From contig CAIIXF020000012.1 of assembly GCA_903813345.2 (NCBI GenBank), positions 18,485,520 through 18,549,519 of the forward strand: a stretch of DNA of 64,000 nt, written 5' to 3'. Below, piece by piece: positions 1 to 12,600 of this stretch. Within the stretch, counting starts at the first letter, position 1. Each line of letters begins with the position of its first letter. The position numbers and the translations under genes were made by a program. The notes beneath the pieces are model-generated. The model worked only from the letters and a program-made list of their open reading frames with translations. It was not told where the DNA came from and ran no database searches. This DNA comes from Owenia fusiformis. Lineage: Eukaryota > Annelida > Polychaeta > Sabellida > Oweniidae.

Positions 1-369
1 CAAGCTTTATAACCATCCATATAACATGTATAAGTTATATTTCACCGAATGGAACTAGTTTAAAAGGACATCTTACCTGTGAATCTTGCCTACAGGCATA
101 AAGAGGACATGCTGTCTTTACCATCCGCCATTTTATGTTATCGTTTCCGAAAAATTTTGCAAATCGCCTAGACGTAACCGTCATGGTATACCAGGGTGTA
201 AGGCTCTCGAGGCCGCTATGGTATGTCTGGTATTGCAGCCTCGTTTTGGATAAACACGCATGGCTGGATCGCGTTACCTCTGTCGATCATGGAAACTCAT
301 GTTAATTTATGCTCATCTCAAGCCCCCTTTTACGTTAATGCAAAGCACACAACTAACAAAAGTGTTTAC

Positions 370-678
370 CTTCTGTACATGGTGTTAGCGTGTAATGAGA
401 AGCCGTCCACCAGTAAATGTGAACTACATACAGAGGAGTCTGTATAGATTCCGGATAGTTTGGATCTTCGTTAAAATAAGCCACGATAGAGCCTCCTAAA
501 GTCTGACCTATATACCACGAATTAGACAAAGGCCCATAATACAGATAGATAGCAACATCCATTCGTTTATACACTGGGCTATCAGCATAGGTGTCCTGTT
601 GTAACACATATACACCAAAAATGTTAAACGAATTAGGGTGTGCATAAGTGTCATCACCTTCCAAGTACAGCCATTGAA
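370..678 (-). CDS. Gene 2 exon 8: novel module copy 2
   Basis: 309 nt, 103 codons, phase 1-1; acceptor TTTTTTTTCAG, donor GTAAAC. Landmarks: [67 protein letters not shown]. Most positions match exon 4. The next exon would be left of the window start; nothing convincing is visible in 1-369. Confidence 0.8.
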
Positions 679-3600
679 CTGAAAAAAATGAAAATGACAA
701 TAAAATTATATTAGATGGAATCGAACAACGCATTCAGGCATTCTGTTTTTATACTTGCTGCCAAAATACCCATTCTGTCCAAAATGAGCACGATTTTAAT
801 TTTTTTTAATACAGAATATTACTGTTAAATGTCTGAGACACAAACAAAAGTAGAACCAACGATTTTGAAAATACTAGTACATTAAAGGCATCCGTTGAAC
901 CTTCGAAAGCCGTCAGTGATTAGACAAAGAATCGAAAGATTTATGTAATATCCAAATTCTCATCTCATCTTTATTTCGATGAGATAGAAAATATTAACTT
1001 TCAAGCCCAGAGAACGGCGAGGGTGCACATTTTACGAAGAAATGAAGTCTGACTTCTAGATCATTGTTAACCAATTCACCGTACAGGTTCAATCACATTG
1101 AAACAACACCTTTTCATCTATTTCGACAATAAAATACATGGTCCTTTGACTGAATTTTGAATTTCAATGACGTAAATTATTTTTGAAATTTCATATGACA
1201 GTCAGTTCTAATTATTTTGGGACGCTACGCATTGGGCAATCGGAGACTTTATGTAAACACTTCATGTAAATTGAAATTCCCTGCATAATTATCGACACAT
1301 GTTTAAAATTCATGAAAACAAGGTTGAACATGAAACATCGACCTAGTTACTGTCTATTTATAATGGAATCACTAAGGGAAATATCATTAATGACTTAAAT
1401 CGTCAACAGATATGTTGTATTCCAAGAAACTTATCAAATGTTCAATTTTGTTTTATAATTATAAAGATTGTCACCGGCTGTAGAGAACAACGTTTACAAA
1501 ATTATTTAAAACGGAGATATTTTCTTACGTAACATTCGTTGGCATGTGTCAGGGAGTAAATAAGAAGAATGTTCTTTTGATATTATATCTTGTTCCCAAA
1601 GGATTTTTTCAGGAGCGGTATACCTTAACGTACTTTTATCATCCCGAACTCAAACATTTCGAATACTTATTTCGCGAATGTTTTGTTGAGAATTGATTCG
1701 AGATGTACTAAAAATTAAAACGTTAAAATGTGTATTATCATCTTAATAACCATATAAGTTTATCAAAATGGAACAAACTCTTAATCTTAGAAATGAAAAC
1801 TGTGCCCTGTAGCAGAGCGTATTGAAGAACTAATTTTTAGAATTTGTGAAGTTCAGAATTTAGTTGTAAATATCATTAGTTACTTGACTTAACTGACAAA
1901 ATGGTGGAGTAAATCCTGAAAATGTCAAAGATATGAAGAAAATAGTGGTAGGGGTTCCAGTTTTTTACCACCCTACCAAAAGATGGCTTTTAAAACGAAA
2001 CATTACATGAATGGTTGACAGAAGAGCTCACCTGCACAGGTATGATTATCGTCTTGCAAAGTAAATCCATTGTTACAGCTGCATTCGTATGATTCGCTGT
2101 TATTTGAGCAGGTATGCTCACATCCACATTCGTTATCATCTAAATTAAATAATAACATTAATATGATTCAAACAAGTTGAAAAAAAAGTATATCCAACTT
2201 CAAGGCCAGGATACTAAAATTCTCAAGCATTTTTTAAAAATACAAAGGTAGCAGTAAAAGGCCCATTTTGTCCTCCATCCACTGGTACCTAGATCATTAT
2301 GTAACTGTCATGGATGACAGAGCAATCGTGACTTTTATGAAATGTGGTAAAATCAGTACTGTGCCAAGTTAGAATTCAAGTAGGAATGACAAAGTGGATG
2401 TTTTTTTGTGTTCAAAACATCATTAATGTTCAAATTCAAACTTGTTTCGTGTTCTTCACACTTTTACATAATCGTCCATAACTTTTTGTTTGTACCTCCC
2501 TCTCAAGAAATTGGGTCCGAAGAGCCCTTTGATCAGCAATGAAACTTCTACTTGATGATATGCAGCTTTGAAGTCCCAAGTCCAGTTCAGTATGGAAGGG
2601 CTGTCATCTAACTTATTGTAACAGAAAAAAAGAATACTAAGCCAATTACACATCAATTGCCACACGTACACGGGAAGGTAACTTGGCACGGTGCTAATTT
2701 TACCACCTCTCATAATGGTCAAGATTGCTCAGTCATACATGACAGTTACATAATGATCTTGGTACCATTTGATGGAGAATAAATCAGGCCTTTTACTACT
2801 ACCTTTGTATTTAAAAAACTGCTTAGAATTCTAGTAATTTGGTTTTAAAGTTGGGTATACTTTTTTGTGGAGGCCCTGTAGAACGTCTACTGTACTACTT
2901 TATGTTGTTATATTCTCCTCCGTAATGCTTTGCGTTTAGTTTTTAGAGAACCGTCTCCTTAGTCAAACTGTAGTTGGAAATGGAATAAAACGAGTAAGGA
3001 AGAATAAATACATTTTAATAACGATAAATCAAGATTGCAAGTATTCATACGTACAGCCCAGTGGGAGCGTTTGACAATTCGAAGGTCAGTCGAAGGTCAA
3101 ACCTTAAATCTAATGCCATATTGGAACTTTTGGACGATATTGTAAAAAAGGTTTGACATCTTGAGGGTCACTCAAGGTCAACCAAAGGTCAAATCTCAAG
3201 TCTAAGATCAGGACTCCAGATTTCTCAAAAATATAAATTTTGGTCTGTATGAGCAAGTCAAAAAAGGTTATTTTGTTCTTCAATATCTTAAAATCTGGAA
3301 AAATAATTCACAAAAGAGCAAAATGGCTAATAGAAGTTGTAGATTACGTCCGACATTTATGAGTAAACACATTTTTAGCCGAAATATTGATCTATAGTCT
3401 CGAATTCTATTAGCTACCTGACTTTGAAACCTTGACGTTGACCTTAAATATGCTTCTTTTCCGACCTCAGTAGATCTTTAGTAATTAAGCTTATCTCAAT
3501 TTGAATTCTAATTATCAATTTGAAAAAGCAACCTTTTTACCTTTCAAAGGTCACTGAAACTCCAGTTAGAGTCATCTGTGGAATAGTGAATAAGTCAGAT

Positions 3601-6600
3601 AAGTCAAAGGACTGGTATCGATATGATGAACTGAATTCAACAATGTTTTTCTCTGCAACCAATTATTGAAACAACCTGTAAAAACACGATCCTTTATGGA
3701 ATTTTGACTGATTGACAACACTTTAACGCGAAAATTATTTATATATAGTTTATATAACTGTTTTTGTTAACATTTTTTGTTTTTAGTGCAATTTGTTTTT
3801 GTTCCTTTTTACCAATTATGAAATAAAATATCTTTCCGAAGCTTGTTGGAACAAAATAGCATATACAACTTTCTTAAACCTCTCAATATTATAGTTATAC
3901 AAAGGAAATTTTGGTTGATTTAACAAAAAGTATTCAAAAATTAAAACAGCAACCCCCAAAATAGACACGCTGTTTTTGTCATTTTGTTCCAATGAAGTTC
4001 GGAGAGATGTTTCATTTCATTCCGAACATATGATACCAATAACAAAAGAAGTGTCTGATGTGTTTTCTAAAACAATATAGAGGAAAGTATATATATGTAT
4101 TTCAAATTATATTGTTAACATAATATTGACAATGAGTAAAAAAATCAGAATTTTTTGATGACTAGTTTAAGAGAAACGTATGTTCAAAAAGTTCACCATG
4201 TCGATACCCATCCTTTAAAAAATCAAAAGTCAACAAGGTTGAACAGACTAGAATCTGGAGTCTAAAACTTGCCTATAGATTCCACATGCCAAAGGTATTA
4301 TTACTTACACTAATAGTAGCCGAGACAACACAAGTCCCAAGTCTGTTTACTCCCATTTCCTCACTTTCCTAAAGGAGGAAGGAAAGTAACCCGCAACAGA
4401 TTTCGGACAGTCATATGTTGGATTTTGGCTATTTTCTGAGGATTTAAACAGGTACATATGTTAGATCAATGCATTACCTCCAGGAAAAGCACTCATAGAA
4501 ATGATAAAATAATTTCAACTTTGAGACAGGGAAGATGCAAACAACCCACCCACATGTTTTTTCTAAAATGTTGTTCTGATTTTCATCCCCTTCCATCCCT
4601 GCTTTTTCATCATTTTGTGTAATGCACAACATAGAAATCAACCCAATCAATTGTTGTTGCATCAATATGTGGCGTTTTGACACACAGTAGACTCCTATGA
4701 AGGAATAAGTGATTCATTTCTATGAGTGCTTTTCCTGGAGGTAATGCATTGATCTAACATATGTACCTGTTTAAATCCTCAGAAAATAGCCAAAATCCAA
4801 CATATGACTGTCCGAAATCTGTTGCGATACTTTCCCTCCTCCTTTAGGGAATCATTTGATTCTAGTTGGTCTATTATCAAAATTTGTCAATTTGTGAGAC
4901 AGATGTAATATTTTGACTTATAAGAAATGAGAGTAAATACAGATTTGGGACTTGCGTTGTCTTGGCTACTATTATGAGGATACTTTGGAATACTTACACG
5001 AAAACAACTTTGGAATACTTACACGAACAAGTATATGCCCCATCAGTGTCAGAGCAGGCAGGTGCTGTTTTACATGAATCGGTCCCAATACTGCATTCAT
5101 CTATGTTTGTACAATTTGCTAAAATCGAAAAAATCTTTGTTTTATTTCACATACCAAGTCATCAAACAACTTATTGAATCTCCTTGATAAAAATGCACGA
5201 CTACTCATAATTTCAATACTTGGCAAAAGGAAAACTATCATATTGAGGAATAATATAATAATACTATTGATATTAGATTTTCTGTATGGCCCACTCCTCT
5301 GGAATAACCTTGATAATAAAATAAAACAAACTGAGTCTCTTTTAAAATATTTTGTAAAAACGCTATAGCCGTACTGTCATATGAAACATTTGATATTATC
5401 TTCTCTGCTTTTACGGCATATTGTTTAACTGAGTCTCTTTCATGTGAATGTGACTTTTGTATTTTTTTTCTTTGTATATTTTTGGTATACATGTATACCA
5501 TGCAAACACGGAGTTTCTTATTGGTTAGACACCCTATCATTACTTGTTACTACATATGATGAAGCATGTCAATGAACCCTATGGCACCATACAATTCTCA
5601 CGATCGCTTTGTAATCATCATATTTTAAGATACTTACATCCATTATATTCATAACCGTCATCACAAGCACACATAATTCCTAAAATAGAAAAGAGAATAC
5701 GTTTTGCTTTGTTTTCGAATAAATGAAAATTTGCTTGGCCCCTCAGTGAAAATTTTTCAAAGCAAAAGTATGATAAACCGAGGCCTATTCACTGGTATCG
5801 TTATAAAAAAGACACAGTCTCGCTATTTTCTATGACAAAATGGCCTCCGTTCCGGTGACAAAACCCTCGAACTATAGTTTAATTTCCTCATATAACACGC
5901 CTAACCATCGACCGGTCTGAAACAAAAACTATGATGTAGGTTTGATGTACGTTTTAAATATTGAAATACATGAGATGTGATATTAAACCACCTGACGGTG
6001 GGCAACCATACCGCACTGGGGATCAACCCGGTTATTTTTAAATTGTAAGGCTCCGGGCCGAATTAAAATGGCGGAAGAGGAAAATTCGATAATGCATGTG
6101 AGTACAAACTTTTTATTTTCTTCGTTTCTTGATTAGATACGAAGAAATCCTATGTACTGTTCGGTGAACAATATTGAAGTTATGACCCAGTTTGATTAGA
6201 TACTTGGTGGTTAGCCTACATTGTGAAAACAAGATGTAATAAGCCATACGGTGAACAGAATCGCACCCTTGAACAGAATACACTTTTTGTGATGGAAAAT
6301 CCAAGATGGCCACCTTAACATTTACCAAGAATGCCGAAAACTAATCAGTTATAAAGGTGGAAACATCCCTAATAATTTCATATGAATCCCTCAAACGGTT
6401 TGGCTGGAAACCTGTAGACAAGCCTTGACAGATTTTAGGACGGAAAATCCAAAATGGCCGCCTTAACATTTACCCAGAATGCCGAAAACTAATCAGTTAT
6501 AAAGGTGGAAACATCCCTAATAATTTCATATGAATCCCTCAAACGGTTTGGCTGGAAACCTGTAGACAAGCCTTGACAGATTTTAGGACGGAAAATCCAA

Positions 6601-9600
6601 AATGGCCGCCTTAACATTTACCCAGAATGCCGAAAAACTAATCAGTTCTAGTTTCAATAATCAAAGTCTTATATTGATAGAGTTATGGTCGTTCCAAAAT
6701 ATGCTCCAAATGTCGCCACTCCAATGTTAGGTTTTTGGATGAATCGCATTCCCTTCTTTCTGAACATGTAAACTCAAGAAATAATGTGTTCTGGGATCAC
6801 AAATTCCAGAGGAAGTGCTTCAAAGGCCCCTTCATTCTGTTAAATGCACAGCTTGGGCTGCCAATTTTCAAACATGAAATCATCAGCCCCTTGTCGGAAC
6901 ACGTGTAGAAGGTACGATTTTTATTTTTTCCTTATTTCAATGCGTTGTAGGTAAAATCCCCACAACATTTTTTCACACAAACGTGTATCAGTATTTGTTC
7001 GCAAAAATGAATATTTTCCTAAACATATGATACCGATACACGTTTGTGATAAAAATGCCATGGGAATTCTGCCTACAACGTGTGAAATAAGGAAAAAAGA
7101 AAAATCGTACCTTAGTCGTTCCAACGTAATCGAGTGGATCACTAGTGTAATAATTATCTGGAAAATGCAGAGGTTCAATAGTGCGATCAGGTTGAAGTAA
7201 TACTATAACTGTTCAGTTTCAGTTTTGAATGCACCTGACCCCCCTGCCGATTAGTGTTATGAAAATTATGTCGTTTGCATTGAGGTTAAATGTGAACTAA
7301 GATGTGTAAGTCCAATGGGACAACGTACATCGAGTTGACAATGTGCATTTATGATTTCTTAAAAGTGTAGCCAAAATGTAAATGCTTGTTAAATCTTCAA
7401 CTGACCTAAATTGTATAGTTTAGAGAAACATATTCTAATAATCGACACTCTTATGCAACAGGGGAAAATTGATCAAAGGAAATGTGAAAAAACAACAAGA
7501 ATTGTGGGTGGATTTACTGAGAAAAAGTCGAGCTCTGCTAGAGAATCTTTTTACGTAATCAGAAAGCTTAAAGTCTTTCCAAGCGAATACACACGAAATC
7601 AAAAATGAAATCCTTTACGTATATTTTCCACATATTAAATTTTTTAAACGTACATCAAACCTCCATTATAGTTTTTGTTTCAAATCAGTTTATAGTGACA
7701 CCGTACATCTAAAGTGTACGGTTGTATATTTTGTTACTGTACGTTGTCGATAGTTAGGCGTGTTTAAACCCATTTTAAACGAGTTGAATCGTACACGGCG
7801 TTTAGCGCATTTGTTAACAATTCAGAGGCCTCATTATCAGTTGGTCGCAAACTATGTGCGTTGCGTCTGCGTTGCGACAGCGATCGCAGAACGCAACGCT
7901 TGAGTTGCTTGTTATTTTCAGTTGAGCGCAATCGCAGACGCAAAGCAAACGCAAAACAATAGAAACGCAAAGTAGCGAACGCAAGTTTAAAGTGTACTCT
8001 GGCGGGAAGTTTAAATCGTCCAATTATAAATACACACACTCTGACCAAATATAGATGTCTGTTCGGTTTTTTCCATTCTTGTATCGTTGAATTAACTAAG
8101 ACGTATTCCAAACGAACGTGTTGTTCGTTGATCATGATCAAAGGAGGACGATGTCTGGTTTCATGGTTACAGACTGCTAAAACAAAAATGCTTCAAAATA
8201 GACAAAGTTACCTTTCTCAATGTACAAGTTTAATGTACAATTCAAAAAAGGGTCTTTACAAATATGTTAGCACGGCTTTCGAAATAGTCTCGTTATTAAT
8301 AGTAGTTGTCATTTCCGTGTCTTCCGAGCTAATTTTTCCGAATTCCGGGTTTTATCCCTGCATGTTGAATTATTCATATGGAGAAGCCACACGTTCATCT
8401 GTCCGTCCATCCGTCCATTATATAATTCAATTAATGCTAATTCAAATATCAAGTAATTTATTTCATCACCATCACGCCTGGAGATCGGAAAAAAGGAACA
8501 GGGATTGAGCGGGGGTATTTGATTTATGATTTTTGACGAAAAAGCACGAAATGAATAGTACATAGTATGATAATCATTAAAGGTTTTTATGATTTTTTCT
8601 TAACTGATACGCTTCAAGGGTGTGAGATTTTTTTAGAAAGGCGCAACGTCACCAGGGTGCAAAAGTCAATATTTTTGTTGTAAATAAATGCATTAGATGA
8701 AGAAATCATTACTATTATGAATTTTTACAATTACCCCTCCCCCTCCATTCCTTTCACTCCCCTTCGTTCTCTATATAATTTTGATTATTTCTTATATCCT
8801 TTTATTAGTGTATTCTAAAAACGTTGCGCATTTTTAATAGATTTTCATACTCTAGAAAAGAATCAGTTTAAAAAAAGGGACACAATGCAGGTTTTTCCAC
8901 CATGGACATATTCATTATCAATTGGTGATAAATTCGTAATCTTTCCTACGTACGTGCGTACCTACACGTACGTACGTATGTGTTTAGAATGGGAGATATT
9001 TGAGAGGTTAAGCTTTGCATATATAATCGAAACTAAACCTGTACGTATCACTCGACCATATACGAATTCATGTAGCCTTCTCATATAAATAGCCGTTCAA
9101 ATCCAGTGTTTGTTTAGACTACACCATAGCGTGATATGATTCTATAGTATGTCATTGATGCGGTTTTATAGCTGGTCTTCTAATACATATTTTAAACGAG
9201 CTCGTTTCGTAAGATTTTTGGCGCTAAATCATGCATGACATACATCATCGTGTTCAGCAAGAATTCAACTGTGCATCGAAATCAAAATTGACAGCATAGT
9301 GTTCAATAGACACGAGTAAAATGGTTCCCGTTGACCCAACGTCAAATTTCAAAATCTCCCGTTCTAAACCCGAAACTCTGAAGCTGAAAGAGTATCTGAA
9401 GTAGACTAAGCGCGCATAAAACTATGAGCGCTCGATACATTCCTTTGTTAATTTTTGTACTTTGCGTTCACGGTTACGTTGTGAAAAACATCGTTAGCTT
9501 AACCTCTCCATTATATTTGGTGGCAACGGGAATCATTATACTCAATGTGATTGAAGGTATATAACAGAAATTATTGATGATTATCATAGTACCCCCTCAT

Positions 9601-12600
9601 AAAAGTGGGGGGGGGGGGGTAGAAATGGCAATAATTCGCAGATGCTTAAAAACTAGACCCTATTATTTTCAAAATCAATGAGAATTGATATACTTGTATT
9701 TCACATTATTAACATAATTAGAAAAATGCAATCCTGCAAGCAAAAACATGGACCAAGCTCATCCAGTACCTTATCAGTCAAAATAGAAAACGAGTTATAG
9801 ATGGGCAGAATAATGGTATATGAGACAATAACAAAATGGAAGTGAATAAAAATTCAGTTTTCAGGGTTATTTTGATATTTCAAAAACAAGAAACCATAAA
9901 AAAGATATGTTTTATTTATTGTTAATCAGTGAGTTTTGCTCTGCAAGGCCTACATAGCCTATACACATGATTACCTATACGAAAAAATAAATTTTTAAGA
10001 ATTACTATTCAAAAGTTATGAAGACCTCTGATTTCTCAATATCAGCGAAAATGCAATTGTAACAATGTGGAAATAACGGGACGAAATGTCTCCTGTTCAT
10101 ATCTGGAGGTTCCCAGTTACGGGAAATCCTATTGCTATAAAATCCTAAGATGACCTAGTACGGATTGCTCGTTTTTAAATATTCTTGGCAGACATATGTC
10201 TAATCAACTCAATGTTCTCATCTCCCTAAGTAATCAAAATCCCAAGGGATTTGGCGATTTAAAAGTATGAAACATTTTAGTTCTCTTCGAGTGTCACTTG
10301 CAGACTTGTGTACGTCGTATTCGCATTAAAAGTTAGAATAAACACGATTTTTGAAGGATTTACAAGCTTAACAAAAAGCATGTTTTAATGATATAATATA
10401 CATACGATTCAACAATACTTTTGATAGTATTGATGGAAACGTAATCAGGTAATGCGATGATTCCCAAAAACACCACAAAACAACCGCTAAAATATATAAA
10501 ACGGCACTCAAAGATGCACTATATTTGCGTTTTGATTTGCGGCAGGGTAAAAGATATCGCAAGTATTTGTTCACTTGCGTTCAAAAAATCTACAATCTTG
10601 CGTCAGAACTGCGTTGCGTCATATTGGTAATATGTTTTTTAGGAAATATATGCGATGCGATGCGTTGCGTTGCGGGCGTAACGCATGCGATTCTGCGTTG
10701 CGACCAACTGATAATGAGGCCTCAGGTTCGCATCTTTCTGTCTCTACAGAAACACAACTGAGAAGAAAAAATAAGTAGAAAAATAGTCTATCATGATGAT
10801 CCTCATCCATATTCAAAAATACGATCCCCCTATACACTTTATTGTTTGCAATAAGTTCGACAATTGATTCATTAGGCTGCATGAATTGTTCTGTGTGTCA
10901 AGCATGATGTATGTAATCAAAAAACCAAGTTTTGAAATGAAAGAAATAATGGTAATCGCGCGGATTGCCCTGATTCCTCCCAATTACACATCCCAACCTT
11001 GCTTCAGTAAACACGATTTCTTATTTTCAACGACAATTTGGTTACTTTTAATTCGGGTAGGGAACTTTTTCCAATTGTGGTTAGCAATATAGTTACACGA
11101 CGACAGAATCTCAAAGATAATCATGCAATAAAATAATTTTGGAATGTGTTTTTGATCCTACCACCCCTATGAAAAAAATAAAAGCGCCCGCCTGGGTCGC
11201 CTGCCCGCCTGTAAAATACAGGTAACCAGAAATAATACAGACTACCCTACCAAGTAACAACGTTTAAAGGGATACAGGATTCAGTTAAGTTGCAAATGGA
11301 GGACATGGGTTTATTTCCAAATTTCTGAACGTAAACTACATTTTACAATTCCTAGTGTTCTACCAGACATAAAATAGATTCACCAAGCACTTGGTAGAAT
11401 ATTGTTAGCAAAAACCGTAAAGGCAAAGACAGAGACTATTGGGCGCAGTAAAGTAAAGATTGAAGGCAATACAGGATACTTTTTAGTAAATCCATTAATT
11501 TACAGGGCGCTTGTAAGTTTCATTTTGAATATGTTACTTCTTTTGACATTGATATGCTACACAACCCCCAGTTAACTGTTTTTATACTGCATGTCATTGT
11601 GTTTTATGTAGATGGGTTTTCTAGTATGTTATGCCTAGGTCACATAGCCGCCGGGCGCCGGCCGATGAGTAGTCATCGGCCGATTTCTAAATCGACCGGG
11701 CGCCGGTGACTTTTCACCGATGTCTTGATCTAATCGTGATTATGGTCACATTAGTACAGTCATCGTTCATCGTACGTGGAGTACCTTCTTCCCTAGACAA
11801 ATCTAAATCTTCATCATCCAACAGCTCACGAGCATTGTTATTGTCTTTTCCCACCTGTCTTCCCAAGGCCTTCCTGATATGCAGTATGGCCCGTTGGCCT
11901 TATCCCCTCTATCCTTAGCCTTTGGCATATTAACTGTAATTGAGACAGTGAACTTTCGTATTCAAATTGTGACCCTTGAAAATACTGTACTCAGAAAAAC
12001 ATTCAGAAGATTTTTAAAATAAATGATTTGTAATGGTATATGCATGAGTGAATATACGCATAAAAATGTATCACTCTATTCAATGTGTATGACAGACATA
12101 CACGATTAATGTCAATATAAGAACGACTAGATCAACCCATCACCCAGCCATTCAAATGTGTGTCATTGTTTTACAGTAAGCCTAATCGTTCCATTTATGT
12201 TTTATAAAAATCTCTCACAGTGTGTAGTAATTATAATTTCTTAACTCATTATTTTTTAAACCTTTATATCACTTTATAACTAATCATTATTTATCAAGGA
12301 TTTTAAGATTTATCAAACAAATCAGCACGCAAAATCCCAAGATGACCGTGCGATGCCACCGGGCGCCGTAAGATAATCGGACGATGATCGGACGGGACAC
12401 GGCCGGGTAGGTACCGATGAGTTTGGTTGAGAGAAAATCGCCAAGACATCGGCAACTTTTATCTCCGCGATAAAACTCTGCCGGCGCCCGTACGATGTCT
12501 AAAAATCGGCCGATGAGTGGCGATCATCGCCCGGCGCCCGTACGATGCCCGGGCTCGCCGGCCAATTTTGAACAAAATACTCATCGGCCGGGCGCCGTAG

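Larger units (their letters stand above)
7826..10714. mobile_element. Possible 2.9-kb element with GCGTTGCG-rich inverted ends
   Basis: GAGGCCTCATTATCAGTTGG followed by TCGCAA at the left (7826) is perfectly inverted at the right, ending 10722 or slightly before. For about 170-200 bp inside each end the sequence is dense in GCGTTGCG/CGCAACGC words, a pattern typical of transposase-binding subterminal repeats. No target-site duplication or transposase ORF was found. Two independent insertions in opposite orientation are the alternative. Confidence 0.5.
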
